The notes beneath the pieces were generated by a model, which was not told where the DNA came from, made no database searches, and was given only the letters and a program-made list of their open reading frames with translations. From Allobosea sp. (GTDB lineage: Bacteria > Pseudomonadota > Alphaproteobacteria > Rhizobiales > Beijerinckiaceae): a stretch of DNA of 13,724 bases. The DNA is taken from positions 1-13,724 of the forward strand of contig JAKFWE010000169.1 in the NCBI GenBank assembly GCA_021732895.1, read 5' to 3'. Below are positions 6,095 through 13,724 of this stretch, one piece after another; within the stretch, counting starts at the first letter, position 1; each line of letters opens with the position of its first letter. Position numbers and translations under genes: made by a program.

Positions 6095-9000
6095 TCAGTG
6101 CGCCGGTTCTGCTTCTGTAGCCGTCTCCGCCTTCTTCTTCTCGAACAGCCCGGCGAGCCAGCGCACCACGACATAGAAGACCGGCGTGAAGATCAGGCCG
6201 AACAGCGTCACGCCGATCATGCCGGAGAACACCGCGATGCCGAGCGACTGGCGCATTTCCGCCCCGGCCCCGGTCGCGATCGCCAGCGGCAGAACGCCGA
6301 GGATGAAGGCGAGCGAGGTCATCAGGATCGGCCGCAGCCGCGTCCTGGCCGCCGCGATCGCGGCGTCGCGTCGGCTCATCCCCTCATCCTCGGCCTGGCG
6401 CGCGAACTCGACGATCAGGATCGCGTTCTTCGCCGCCAGGCCGACGAGCACGACGAGCCCGATATCGACGAGGACGTTGCGGTCGAGCCCCTGCTGCCCG
6501 ACGCCGAGCATCGCCGCGAGGATGCACATCGGCACGATCAGGATCACCGCGAGAGGCAGGAGCCAGCTCTCGTAGAGCGCCGCCAGCAGCAGGAACACGA
6601 AGACGACGGCGAGGCCGAAGGCGATCGAGGCCGTGTTGCCGGCGAGCTTCTCCTGCAGCGCGATCTCGGTCCACTCGAAGCCGAATCCGGCCGGCAGCCG
6701 CTCCTGCGTCAGCTTCTCGACCGCGGCGATGCCTTGCCCGGTCGAATAGCCGCGCGCCATGGAAAGCTGCACTTCGGCCGCCGGGTAGAGATTGTAGCGC
6801 GGCACGCGATAGGCGCCGGTGGTGTCGGAGAAGGTGGCGACCGAGCCGATTGGCACCATGTCGCCCTCGGTGTTGCGGGTCTTCAGGTTGGCGACGTCGC
6901 GCAGGTCGAGGCGGAACGGGTTGTCGGCCTGCGCCGTAACCCGGTAGGTGCGCCCGAGAATGTTGAAGTCGTTGATATAGGCCGAGCCCATGTAGACGGA
7001 GAGCGTCTCGAAGACGCGCGTGATCGGCACGCCCAGCATCTCGGCCTTGGTGCGGTCGATGTCGGCAAAGACCTGCGGCGTCTTGGTCGAGAACAGGGTG
7101 AAGGGCTGCTGGATGCCGGGAATCTGCGCGGCCGAGCCGGCGATCGTCCAGGTCGCGCCCTCCAGCGCCGCGAGACCCCGCCCGCCGCGATCCTGGACAT
7201 AACCCTTCAGGCCGCCGCCGGTGCCGATGCCGGGAACGGCCGGCGGCTCGATCACCAGCGCGAAGGCCTCGCTGATGGCGAACATCTGCTGGCGCAGATC
7301 GGCGATGATGCCCTGATTGGTCAGGCCCTCCTTCGCCCGCTCCTTGAAATCCTTGGTCCGGACGAAGACGACGCCGCCATTGGGCGCGATGGTGAAGGTC
7401 GCGCCGTCGAGCCCGGCGAACGCCACGGCGTCGGCGACGCCGGGCCGCGACAGCAGCACGTCGGTCGCCTTGCGGATCACCGCGTCCGTGCGGTCGAGCG
7501 AGGCGCCGGGCGGCAGCTGGAAGGCGACGATGTAGTAGCCCCGGTCGAGTTGCGGGATCAGCCCCGTCGGCGTCGCTCCCAGACGATGGACCGCCAGTCC
7601 GATCAGTCCGCCATAGATGATCAGCATGATCACGCTGAAACGGATCAGCCGCGAGGTCACGGCCCCGTAGGATCGCGAGAGCCAGTCGAAAGCCTTGTTG
7701 AAATATTTGAAGAACCAGCGCATCGGCGCCCCCAGCGCCGCGAAGAAGCCCTTCGGCGGCTCGTGGCTGTGCGGCTTGAGCAGGATCGCCGACATCGCCG
7801 GCGACAGCGTCAGCGAGACGAAGGCCGAGATCGCCGTCGAGGCCGCGATCGTCACCGCGAACTGCTGGTAGAACGCGCCCTGGAGGCCGGTGATGAAGGC
7901 CGTCGGGATGAAGACGGCGCAAAGCACCAGCGCGATCGCGACAAGCGCGCCGCCGACCTCGTCCATCGTCTTGTGGGCGGCTTCCTTCGGCGACATGCCC
8001 TGCGCCAGGTAGCGCTCGACGTTCTCGACCACGACGATCGCGTCGTCGACGACGATGCCGATGGCGAGCACCAGCGCCAGCAGCGAGATGGTGTTGAAGG
8101 AGATGCCGACCGCGCTCATCACCAGGAAGGTGCCGACCAGCGAGACCGGGATCGCCACGATCGGGATGATCGCGGCGCGCCAGGTCTGCAGGAACAGGAT
8201 CACCACCAGCACCACGAGCGCGACCGCCTCGAACAGCGTCGTCACCACCGCGTTCACCGATGCGCCGATGAACTCCGTGGGGTTGTAGACGATGCGGTAC
8301 TCGATGCCGGAGGGAAAATCCTTCTTCAGCGTGTCCATCGTCGCGATGATCGAGGAGGCCGTCGCCAGCGCGTTCGAGCCGGGGCGCTGGAACACGCCGA
8401 TGGCGACCGCGTCCTTGTTGTTGAGATAGGCGTTGGTCGTGTAGTCCTGCGAGCCGAGTTCGACCCGCGCGATGTCGCGGATGCGGATCGTGCCGCCATC
8501 GGCGTCGGCGCGCACGACGATGTTGTTGAACTCGTTGACGTCGGTCAGGCGGCCGAGCGTGTTGACGGAGAGCTGGAACGCCCCGTCGGACTTCGCGGGA
8601 GGCTGGTTGATCGCGCCCGCCGCGACCTGCACGTTGGCGGCCCGCAGCGCCGCGACGACATCGCCGGCGGACAGCCCGCGCGACGCCGTCTTGGCGGGGT
8701 CGAGCCAGATCCGCATGGAATAGTCGCGCGCGCCGAAAACCTGCACGTTGCCGACGCCGTCGATGCGGGTGAGCACGTCCTTGACGTAGAGCGTGGCGTA
8801 GTTGGAGACGTATTGCGCGTCGCGCGTGCCGTCGGGCGACAGCATGTTGACGACCATCATCAGGTCGGGCGAGGCCTTGCGCGTCTGGATGCCGAAGGAG
8901 CGCACCTCCTGCGGCAGCCGCGGTTCCGCCGCCGATACGCGGTTCTGCACCAGGACCTGGGCCTGATCGACATTTGTGCCGGCCTTGAAGACGACGTTGA

Positions 9001-9277
9001 TCGTCACCCGCCCGTCGCCGGTCGACTGCGAGGTGATGTAGAGCATGTCGTCGACGCCGTTCACCTCCTGCTCGATCGGCGTGGCGACCGTGGCGGCGAC
9101 GACCTCGGCCGAGGCGCCCGGATAGGTCGCGGTGATCGAGACGGTCGGCGGCGCGATCTCCGGATACTCGGAGATCGGCAGGGAGCGCTGCGCGATGGCG
9201 CCGGCGATCGTCAGCAGCACCGAGAGAACGGTGGCGAAGATCGGCCTGTCGATGAAGAAATGGGCGAAACGGAACAT
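6095..9277 (-). CDS. HAE1-family RND multidrug efflux pump, inner-membrane subunit (AcrB-like)
   Basis: This 1060-residue protein is the proton-driven pump of a tripartite efflux system. It shows the AcrB layout: TM1 near residues 10-29, a first periplasmic porter region to about 340, TM2-TM6 from about 343 to 500, TM7 near 545-563, a second periplasmic region to about 885, and TM8-TM12 at the end. The proton-relay residues are present: D411 and D412 in TM4 (GIVVDDAIVV), K950 in TM10 (GLAAKNAIL), and R980, which matches AcrB R971. FFIDRPIFA (7-15) and GAGAEMRQSLG (1003-1013) are HAE1 hallmarks. The start is fixed by AGGA (9285-9288 on the plus strand), 7 nt upstream. It is the second gene of an operon with the membrane fusion protein, 70 bp downstream of it. 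The substrate cannot be read from sequence. Confidence 0.96.
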   Translation of the reverse strand: MFRFAHFFIDRPIFATVLSVLLTIAGAIAQRSLPISEYPEIAPPTVSITATYPGASAEVVAATVATPIEQEVNGVDDMLYITSQSTGDGRVTINVVFKAGTNVDQAQVLVQNRVSAAEPRLPQEVRSFGIQTRKASPDLMMVVNMLSPDGTRDAQYVSNYATLYVKDVLTRIDGVGNVQVFGARDYSMRIWLDPAKTASRGLSAGDVVAALRAANVQVAAGAINQPPAKSDGAFQLSVNTLGRLTDVNEFNNIVVRADADGGTIRIRDIARVELGSQDYTTNAYLNNKDAVAIGVFQRPGSNALATASSIIATMDTLKKDFPSGIEYRIVYNPTEFIGASVNAVVTTLFEAVALVVLVVILFLQTWRAAIIPIVAIPVSLVGTFLVMSAVGISFNTISLLALVLAIGIVVDDAIVVVENVERYLAQGMSPKEAAHKTMDEVGGALVAIALVLCAVFIPTAFITGLQGAFYQQFAVTIAASTAISAFVSLTLSPAMSAILLKPHSHEPPKGFFAALGAPMRWFFKYFNKAFDWLSRSYGAVTSRLIRFSVIMLIIYGGLIGLAVHRLGATPTGLIPQLDRGYYIVAFQLPPGASLDRTDAVIRKATDVLLSRPGVADAVAFAGLDGATFTIAPNGGVVFVRTKDFKERAKEGLTNQGIIADLRQQMFAISEAFALVIEPPAVPGIGTGGGLKGYVQDRGGRGLAALEGATWTIAGSAAQIPGIQQPFTLFSTKTPQVFADIDRTKAEMLGVPITRVFETLSVYMGSAYINDFNILGRTYRVTAQADNPFRLDLRDVANLKTRNTEGDMVPIGSVATFSDTTGAYRVPRYNLYPAAEVQLSMARGYSTGQGIAAVEKLTQERLPAGFGFEWTEIALQEKLAGNTASIAFGLAVVFVFLLLAALYESWLLPLAVILIVPMCILAAMLGVGQQGLDRNVLVDIGLVVLVGLAAKNAILIVEFARQAEDEGMSRRDAAIAAARTRLRPILMTSLAFILGVLPLAIATGAGAEMRQSLGIAVFSGMIGVTLFGLIFTPVFYVVVRWLAGLFEKKKAETATEAEPAH

Positions 9278-9304
9278 GGTGTGATCCTGGCCGTGGGGCA
9301 GGGC

Positions 9305-9324
9305 GGCGGAGCTGGTTCTCCGCC
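9305..9324 (-). other. Intercistronic hairpin between the membrane fusion protein and RND genes
   Basis: GGCGGAG (9305-9311) and CTCCGCC (9318-9324) form a perfect 7-bp stem with a 6-nt loop in the 70-bp gap between the two efflux genes. It could tune relative expression or mRNA stability. No U-tract follows, so it is unlikely to be a terminator. Confidence 0.35.
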
Positions 9325-9347
9325 AATGGAACTGGCGGCGCCGGCGC

Positions 9348-10517
9348 TCAGTTGGTCGCGGCCGGCTTGATCTCGCCCGGCTGCGGGGTCACCGTCGCAC
9401 CCGGCCGCACCATCGGATTGGCCAGCCCGCCGATGATGACCCTGTCGCCGGCCGCCAGGCCGCTGGTGACGACGCGCAGGCCTTCGCTGATCTGGCCCAG
9501 CACCACCGGCTTGGGCACGACCTTGTTTTCGGGCCCGACCGTCAGCACGAGCTTGTTGGCCTGATCGGAGACGATGACCGAGTCGGGCACGAGCAGCGCA
9601 TCGACCTCGCCGGCGTAGAGCCGCAGTCGCCCGAACGTGCCCGGCGTCAGGAACTGGTCGGCGTTGGCGAAGACCGCGCGGCCGCGGATCGTGCCGGAAC
9701 GGGCGTTCAGCGCGTTGTCGACGAAGTTCATCTGTCCCTCGCGCCTCCACTCGCGCTCGTCGGCGAGGCGCACGAGGGTCGGCGTGCCGTTGTCGCGCGA
9801 CGAGGCCCGCACCTTTTCCGCCGCGAGCCGCGAATAGCGCAGGTAGTCGGCCTCGGAGGCGTCGAAGCTGAAATAGATCGGATCGCTCGCGACGATCGTC
9901 GTCAGCAGCGTGGCGCCGGTCTGTCCGCCTGCGATCAGATTGCCGGGATCGACGCGCCGGTTCGAGATGCGGCCGGCCAGCGGCGCGCGAACCTGCGACC
10001 ACTCGAGGTTGAGCTCGGCGGTCTTCAGGTTGGCCTGCGCGCCCTGCTGCTGGCCGAGCGCGCTGTTGAGGTTGGCGCGGCGCTGGTCGATGTCGCGGGC
10101 GGTGATCGTGCGGTTCTGGGTCAGGGCCTCGGCGCGCTCGACCTCGTTCTGGGTCAGGTCGACCTGCGCCTTGGCGCGGACGACCTCGGCGCGGGCCGCG
10201 TCGACCGCCAACTGATAGGGTCTGGGATCGATGGTGAAGAGCAGGTCGCCCGTCTTGACGATCTGGCCGTCGCGGAAATGCACCGAGTCGAGGAAGCCGG
10301 AAACGCGCGCCCTGACCTCGACCTGTTCGCTCGCCTCGAACCGGCCGGTGAACTCGTCCCAGTTGGTGACGCGCTTGGCGAGCGGGGCCGAAACCTGGAC
10401 GGGCGGGGCCGGCGGCGCGCCCTGCGCCAGGGCCGGAACGGCGGTGGCGCAGGCCGTCAGGCCAAGCACGAGAGACAGGATCGAGCGTGCGCTGGCGGTC
10501 GGACGGAAAACGGGCAT
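9348..10517 (-). CDS. Efflux RND transporter periplasmic adaptor subunit (membrane fusion protein, AcrA/MexA-like)
   Basis: This 389-residue adaptor links the RND pump to an outer-membrane channel. The N-terminus is a signal peptide with two possible processing sites: a lipobox LTAC (20-23), which would make it a lipoprotein like AcrA and MexA, or signal peptidase I cleavage at ALA-Q (after residue 31). The two half-lipoyl motifs (about 66-98, VSGFLDSVHF, and 169-195, RAPLAGRI) flank an alpha-helical hairpin rich in Ala, Gln and Glu (about 103-165). The beta-barrel and membrane-proximal domains follow. The start at 10517 is chosen because GGAG (10525-10528) sits 7 nt upstream and the signal peptide begins there; the in-frame start at 10601 would add 28 residues of leader-like sequence. 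It is the first gene of the efflux operon and divergent from gatB. Confidence 0.94.
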   Translation of the reverse strand: MPVFRPTASARSILSLVLGLTACATAVPALAQGAPPAPPVQVSAPLAKRVTNWDEFTGRFEASEQVEVRARVSGFLDSVHFRDGQIVKTGDLLFTIDPRPYQLAVDAARAEVVRAKAQVDLTQNEVERAEALTQNRTITARDIDQRRANLNSALGQQQGAQANLKTAELNLEWSQVRAPLAGRISNRRVDPGNLIAGGQTGATLLTTIVASDPIYFSFDASEADYLRYSRLAAEKVRASSRDNGTPTLVRLADEREWRREGQMNFVDNALNARSGTIRGRAVFANADQFLTPGTFGRLRLYAGEVDALLVPDSVIVSDQANKLVLTVGPENKVVPKPVVLGQISEGLRVVTSGLAAGDRVIIGGLANPMVRPGATVTPQPGEIKPAATN

Positions 10518-10553
10518 CAGAAAACTCCAGGCGGGCGAGGCGGCGCAACCACT

Positions 10554-10570
10554 GCGGGTTTCCGACCCGC
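10554..10570 (-). promoter_or_regulatory. Inverted repeat in the efflux operon leader, possible operator
   Basis: GCGGGTttccgACCCGC is a perfect 6-bp inverted repeat with a 5-nt spacer, lying 37-53 nt upstream of the membrane fusion protein start and just downstream of the candidate promoter. Its size and position suit an operator for a dimeric repressor of the TetR type that often controls RND pumps, or a leader hairpin. No regulator gene is present in the window. Confidence 0.45.
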
Positions 10571-10575
10571 GCAAC

Positions 10576-10601
10576 AAGATAATGCCGCTGACGATTGTCA
10601 A
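10576..10601 (-). promoter_or_regulatory. Candidate promoter of the efflux operon
   Basis: Read on the minus strand, TTGACA (10601-10596) is a perfect -35 hexamer, followed after 14 nt by TATCTT (10581-10576). The spacing is shorter than the sigma-70 optimum of 17, although alphaproteobacterial promoters tolerate shorter spacers. It points toward the membrane fusion protein gene, 58 nt downstream. Confidence 0.35.
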
Positions 10602-10745
10602 GATCCATCACTCGACAGGCCAGCGTGTTCGCGGTCAATAGGCAACTTTGCGGCCAAGGGGTGACAGCATGGCAACAGCCGCTTGCCGCCCGGGCGCCGA
10701 AATCGTAACCGTCGCACGAATGTTTCGAGCTGGAAGTCGAAGATC

Positions 10746-12227
10746 ATGCATGTCCATCCCCGCCCCGTCGATCCCAGGAAGCTGTTCAAGGGCGCGACCG
10801 GCGACTGGGAGGTGGTGATCGGCCTCGAAATTCACGCGCAGGTCACCTCCAACGCCAAGCTGTTCTCCGGCGCCTCGACGGCCTTCGGCGCCGAACCCAA
10901 CTCCCATGTCAGCCTCGTCGACGCCGCGATGCCCGGCATGCTGCCGGTGATCAACGCCGAATGCGTGCGACAGGCGGTGCGCACCGGGCTCGGGCTGAAC
11001 GCGGCGATCAACAAGCGCTCGGTCTTCGACCGGAAGAACTATTTCTATCCCGATCTTCCGCAGGGTTACCAGATCAGCCAGTACAAGAACCCGATCGTCG
11101 GCGAAGGCGAGATCGTCGTCGATCTTTCGCCGACCGAGCAGATCACCGTGGGCATCGAGCGGCTGCATCTCGAGCAGGACGCCGGCAAGTCGATGCACGA
11201 CCAGCATCCGACCATGTCCTTCGTCGATCTCAACCGCTCCGGCGTCGCACTGATGGAGATCGTCTCCAGGCCCGATCTGCGCTCGGCCGACGAGGCGCGC
11301 GCCTATGTCACGAAACTCCGCACCATCCTGCGCTATCTCGGCTCCTGCGACGGCGACATGGAGAAGGGCAACCTGCGCGCCGACGTCAACGTCTCCGTCC
11401 GCCGGCCGGGCGAGGGGCTTGGCACGCGCTGCGAGATCAAGAACGTCAACTCGATCCGCTTCATCGGCCAGGCGATCGAGGTCGAGGCCCGCCGCCAGAT
11501 CGGCATCCTGGAGGATGGCGGCGCGATCGACCAGGAGACCCGGCTCTACGATCCGGCCAGGGCCGAGACCCGCTCGATGCGCTCCAAGGAAGAGGCGCAT
11601 GATTACCGCTATTTCCCCGACCCCGACCTGCTGCCGCTCGAATTCGACGACGCCTTCGTCGCCGGGCTGAAAGCGGCCCTTCCGGAGCTGCCCGACGCCA
11701 AGAAGGCCCGCTTCATCGCGGACTACGGTCTGTCGCCCTACGACGCCTCGGTGCTGGTCGCCGAGCGGGAGCAGGCCGACTATTTCGAGGCCGTGGCGAA
11801 AGGGCGCGACGGAAAAGCCGCCGCCAACTGGGTGATCAACGAGCTTTTCGGCCGTCTCAACAAGGAGGGCCGGGACGTCGCCACCTCGCCGGTTTCGGCC
11901 GCCCAGCTCGGCGGCCTCGTCGATCTGATCGGCGAGGGCGTCATTTCCGGTCGCATCGCCAAGGATCTGTTCGAGATCCTCTGGTCCGAGGGCGGCGATC
12001 CGCGCGCTATCGTCGAGGCGCGCGGCATGAAGCAGGTCACCGACACGGGCGCGATCGAGAAGGCGGTGGACGAGCTGATCGCCGCCAATCCCGACAAGGT
12101 CGAGCAGGTCAAGGCCAAGCCCACGATGCTCGGCTGGTTCGTCGGCCAGGCGATGAAGGCCTCGGGCGGCAAGGCCAACCCTCAGGCGCTGAACGAGATC
12201 CTCAAGAAGAAGCTCGGGATCGAGTGA
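10746..12227 (+). CDS. gatB: Aspartyl/glutamyl-tRNA amidotransferase subunit B
   Basis: GatB is the 493-residue subunit that binds the misacylated tRNA, phosphorylates the Glu or Asp side chain with ATP, and completes amidation with ammonia from GatA. The sequence shows VVIGLEIHAQ (23-32), the family signature DRKNYFYPDLPQGYQISQ (95-112), RLHLEQDAGKS (139-149), and DLNRSGVALMEIV (161-173). The C-terminal YqeY-like tRNA-binding tail carries AANWVINELFGRLN and ends in EILKKKLGIE. The ATG at 10746 is preferred: upstream in-frame codons from 10683 are Arg-rich and not conserved-looking, and GGAAG lies about 10 nt upstream. It stands apart from gatCA by about 4.8 kb because of the efflux operon, and its last 4 nt overlap the GNAT gene. 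Confidence 0.96.
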   Translation: MHVHPRPVDPRKLFKGATGDWEVVIGLEIHAQVTSNAKLFSGASTAFGAEPNSHVSLVDAAMPGMLPVINAECVRQAVRTGLGLNAAINKRSVFDRKNYFYPDLPQGYQISQYKNPIVGEGEIVVDLSPTEQITVGIERLHLEQDAGKSMHDQHPTMSFVDLNRSGVALMEIVSRPDLRSADEARAYVTKLRTILRYLGSCDGDMEKGNLRADVNVSVRRPGEGLGTRCEIKNVNSIRFIGQAIEVEARRQIGILEDGGAIDQETRLYDPARAETRSMRSKEEAHDYRYFPDPDLLPLEFDDAFVAGLKAALPELPDAKKARFIADYGLSPYDASVLVAEREQADYFEAVAKGRDGKAAANWVINELFGRLNKEGRDVATSPVSAAQLGGLVDLIGEGVISGRIAKDLFEILWSEGGDPRAIVEARGMKQVTDTGAIEKAVDELIAANPDKVEQVKAKPTMLGWFVGQAMKASGGKANPQALNEILKKKLGIE

Positions 12228-12730
12228 CGTCGGACGGGCTCATCATCCGCGACGCCGAGGCCGCCGATCTGCCGGCGGTCCGGGCCATGCTGGTCGAGAC
12301 CTGGCACGCCACCTATGACGGCATCTATGGCTGGCGGCGCGTCGCCGAGATCACCAACGCCTGGCATTCGCCGGAAAACCTCGCAGCCCAGCTCGGCCGC
12401 GAGGACGGGGCGTTCCTCGTCGCGCTGATCGGCGAGGCGATCGTCGCCACATCCTCGGCGCGGCTGGAGCCGGACCGGGCGGCGTTGCTGACGCGGCTCT
12501 ACGTCCTGCCGCCCTATCAGGGCGTCGGCATCGGCCGCACGCTGCTGCAGGTGACGCTGGCCTGCTTTCCGCAGGCGCCGGTGGCCCGTCTGGAGGTCGA
12601 GAGCCAGAACGAGCCGGCGATCGCCTTCTACGAGCGCATGGGCTTCTTCCTCCAGCGCCAGGCGCGCTTCGATGGCCGCGAGGACACGCCCAACACGCTG
12701 ATGATGGCGAAGCGGCTGTTCGCGGCGTAG
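12224..12730 (+). CDS. GNAT-family N-acetyltransferase
   Basis: This 168-residue protein has the Gcn5-related acetyltransferase fold. Motif A, the acetyl-CoA pyrophosphate loop, is seen as LYVLPPYQGVGIGRTLL (92-108, loop Q99-G100-x-G102-x-G104). Motif B is ESQNEPAIAFYERMGF (126-141), with the conserved Asn and the Tyr that usually acts as general acid. Translation starts at GTG 12224, which overlaps the gatB stop as GTGA, with GGGA (12216-12219) inside gatB as the ribosome-binding site; this points to translational coupling. The acceptor (protein, amino acid or small molecule) cannot be told from sequence. Being coupled to gatB does not by itself show a role in tRNA amidation. Confidence 0.9.
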   Translation: MTSDGLIIRDAEAADLPAVRAMLVETWHATYDGIYGWRRVAEITNAWHSPENLAAQLGREDGAFLVALIGEAIVATSSARLEPDRAALLTRLYVLPPYQGVGIGRTLLQVTLACFPQAPVARLEVESQNEPAIAFYERMGFFLQRQARFDGREDTPNTLMMAKRLFAA

Positions 12731-12744
12731 GGCTGCGCCGTTTC

Positions 12745-12823
12745 CGTCTTTGCGAGCGCAGCGAAGCAATCCAGCGTCTCGCCCGATGCCCTCCTGGATT
12801 GCTTCGCTTCGCTCGCAATGACG
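12745..12823. repeat. Palindromic intergenic repeat, copy 2 (between the GNAT and dehydrogenase genes)
   Basis: Arms 12745-12774 and 12794-12823 are 30 nt each and pair at 28 of 30 positions, around a 19-nt loop. The loop (12775-12793) differs from that of copy 1 at only a few bases, and both loops end in ATGCCCTC. This copy is the more symmetric and probably the more intact. It begins 14 bp after the GNAT stop and could act as a transcription barrier or mRNA-stabilising stem. Confidence 0.92.
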
Positions 12824-12913
12824 GTGTGCGTCCACGCCCGTTGTCTGCCGGACAGCCGCATGCCTCAATCCCTCCCAAGCCGCGTCAGCCGGCGCCGACA
12901 GGGAGAGACGACC

Positions 12914-13724
12914 ATGCAGCGCAACCCGATCCGCGTCGCGACCTATGACGGCCCCGGCGGCACGCCGACGATCCGCGAGGTTCCGTGGCCGGCGGTGCCG
13001 AAGAAGGCCGCGCTGATCAAGATCGGGGCCTGCGGCGTCTGCGGCACCGACCAGCACATCCTGAAGGGTCACTGGCCCAAGAAGCTGCCCTGGCCCTTCA
13101 CGCTCGGCCACGAGATCGGCGGCGTCATTGTCGAGAAGGGTGACGAGTTCACCGAGGACTTCATGGGCAAGCCGCTCGCTGTCGGCTCCAAGGTGATGAT
13201 CCCGCCGCTGATGCCCTGCGGGCAGTGCCATTACTGCGTGCACTATCCGGAGAGCGCCAACAAATGCCTGACGCCGGTCTATTACGGCCGCTATCTCGGC
13301 TTCGACAAGGCGCCCCATCTCTGGGGCGGCTGGGCCGAGCATGTCTATGTCGATCTGGACATGCTGCCCGGCACCAAGGTCTACAAGCTGCCCGACGACA
13401 TGTCTCTCCGGCTGGGCGCGCTGTCTGAGCCGCTGACCTCCTGCATCCGCGCCTTCAACCGCGCCAGGCGGGCAGGCGGCTTCAACTGGGGCGACACGGT
13501 GGTGATCCAGGGCTCGGGACCGATCGGCATCCTCGCCGTCGCCGCAGCGCAGGAGATGGGGGCCGGCCGCGTCATCTGCGTCGGCGCGCCCGAGGAGCCG
13601 CGGCTGGCGATCGCCCGCAAATTCGGCGCGGAGGCGACCGTCAACCTCGACGAGGTCGCGACGCCGGAAGCGCGCATCGCCCGCGTCCGCGAGATCGTCG
13701 GCGGCTTCGGGGCCGACCTCGTGA
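12914..13724 (+). CDS. Zinc-dependent medium-chain alcohol dehydrogenase-family protein (3' end cut by the window)
   Basis: Only the first 270 codons are in the window; the frame is still open at its end. The protein is an MDR-family, NAD(P)-dependent zinc oxidoreductase. Catalytic zinc ligands are visible as C43 in GVCGTD, H66-E67 in LGHEIGG, and probably E172 in LSEPL. The structural-zinc lobe has C102, C105, C108 and C118; the last gap is nine residues rather than the usual seven. The Rossmann loop is GSGPIG (200-205), at the start of the cofactor-binding domain. The ATG at 12914 has GGGAG (12901-12905) 8 nt upstream. The substrate is not identifiable; threonine, sorbitol or alcohol dehydrogenase-like activities all remain possible. 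It is separated from the GNAT gene by 183 bp containing repeat copy 2. Confidence 0.9.
   Translation, partial: MQRNPIRVATYDGPGGTPTIREVPWPAVPKKAALIKIGACGVCGTDQHILKGHWPKKLPWPFTLGHEIGGVIVEKGDEFTEDFMGKPLAVGSKVMIPPLMPCGQCHYCVHYPESANKCLTPVYYGRYLGFDKAPHLWGGWAEHVYVDLDMLPGTKVYKLPDDMSLRLGALSEPLTSCIRAFNRARRAGGFNWGDTVVIQGSGPIGILAVAAAQEMGAGRVICVGAPEEPRLAIARKFGAEATVNLDEVATPEARIARVREIVGGFGADLV

Noticed and set aside
6098..9370. A 1090-codon open frame on the plus strand opposite the RND gene
   Set aside because: It is the antisense shadow of a GC-rich gene: very rich in Arg, Asp and His, with no recognisable domain, while the minus strand encodes a complete AcrB-like pump.
9211..10638. A 475-codon minus-strand frame overlapping the membrane fusion protein
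   Set aside because: It is Arg-rich out-of-frame sequence; the real adaptor lies in another frame with a signal peptide, lipoyl motifs and a ribosome-binding site.
10683..10711. A gatB promoter made of TTGCCG and TAACCG with a 17-nt spacer
   Set aside because: The spacing is good, but the -10 matches the consensus at only a few positions, so I do not list it as a feature.

Overview
The window is GC-rich, gap-poor DNA that fits the chromosome of an alphaproteobacterium, probably of the Hyphomicrobiales (Bosea/Bradyrhizobium/Methylobacterium-like). The clues are the GC content and codon use, a GatCAB amidotransferase locus, an alphaproteobacterial-style HAE1 efflux pump, and palindromic intergenic repeats of the 'GCGAAGCAATCC' and 'CTTCTCCCC...GGGGAGAAG' types, which I recall as common in that group. 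The genus is a guess. I see no phage, insertion sequence, CRISPR array, tRNA or rRNA.

Layout. (1) 1-73: a perfect 33-bp inverted repeat at the very edge of the window, covering the ribosome-binding site and start codon of the first gene. (2) 68-1357 (+): a Tat-exported amidohydrolase of the Atu3266/EF_0837 type. Convergent to it, 13 bp away, is 1371-3092 (-): adenine deaminase. (3) 3218-3916 (+): a UPF0173 metallo-beta-lactamase-fold hydrolase. (4) 3988-4275 gatC and 4426-5937 gatA (+), separated by a palindromic repeat. (5) A second, nested palindromic element fills the gap between gatA and the convergent efflux operon. (6) 10517-6095 (-): a two-gene operon of membrane fusion protein then RND pump, with no outer-membrane factor or regulator in the window. 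(7) 10746-12227 gatB and 12224-12730, a GNAT acetyltransferase overlapping it by 4 nt (+). (8) A second copy of the first repeat type. (9) 12914 to the end (+): the first 270 codons of a zinc-dependent medium-chain dehydrogenase, cut by the window.

How the genes work together. GatC, GatA and GatB form the amidotransferase that converts misacylated Glu-tRNA(Gln) (and Asp-tRNA(Asn)) into the correct aminoacyl-tRNA. Their genes are split into gatCA and gatB by the oppositely transcribed efflux operon. The membrane fusion protein and RND pump would form a tripartite exporter with an outer-membrane channel encoded elsewhere. The amidohydrolase and adenine deaminase are metabolic genes, with adenine deaminase feeding purine salvage.

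I found no clearly new multi-gene system. The observations most worth following up are the perfect edge palindrome (real regulator or fold-back artefact), the repeats inserted into the gat locus, and the efflux operon that splits gatCA from gatB.
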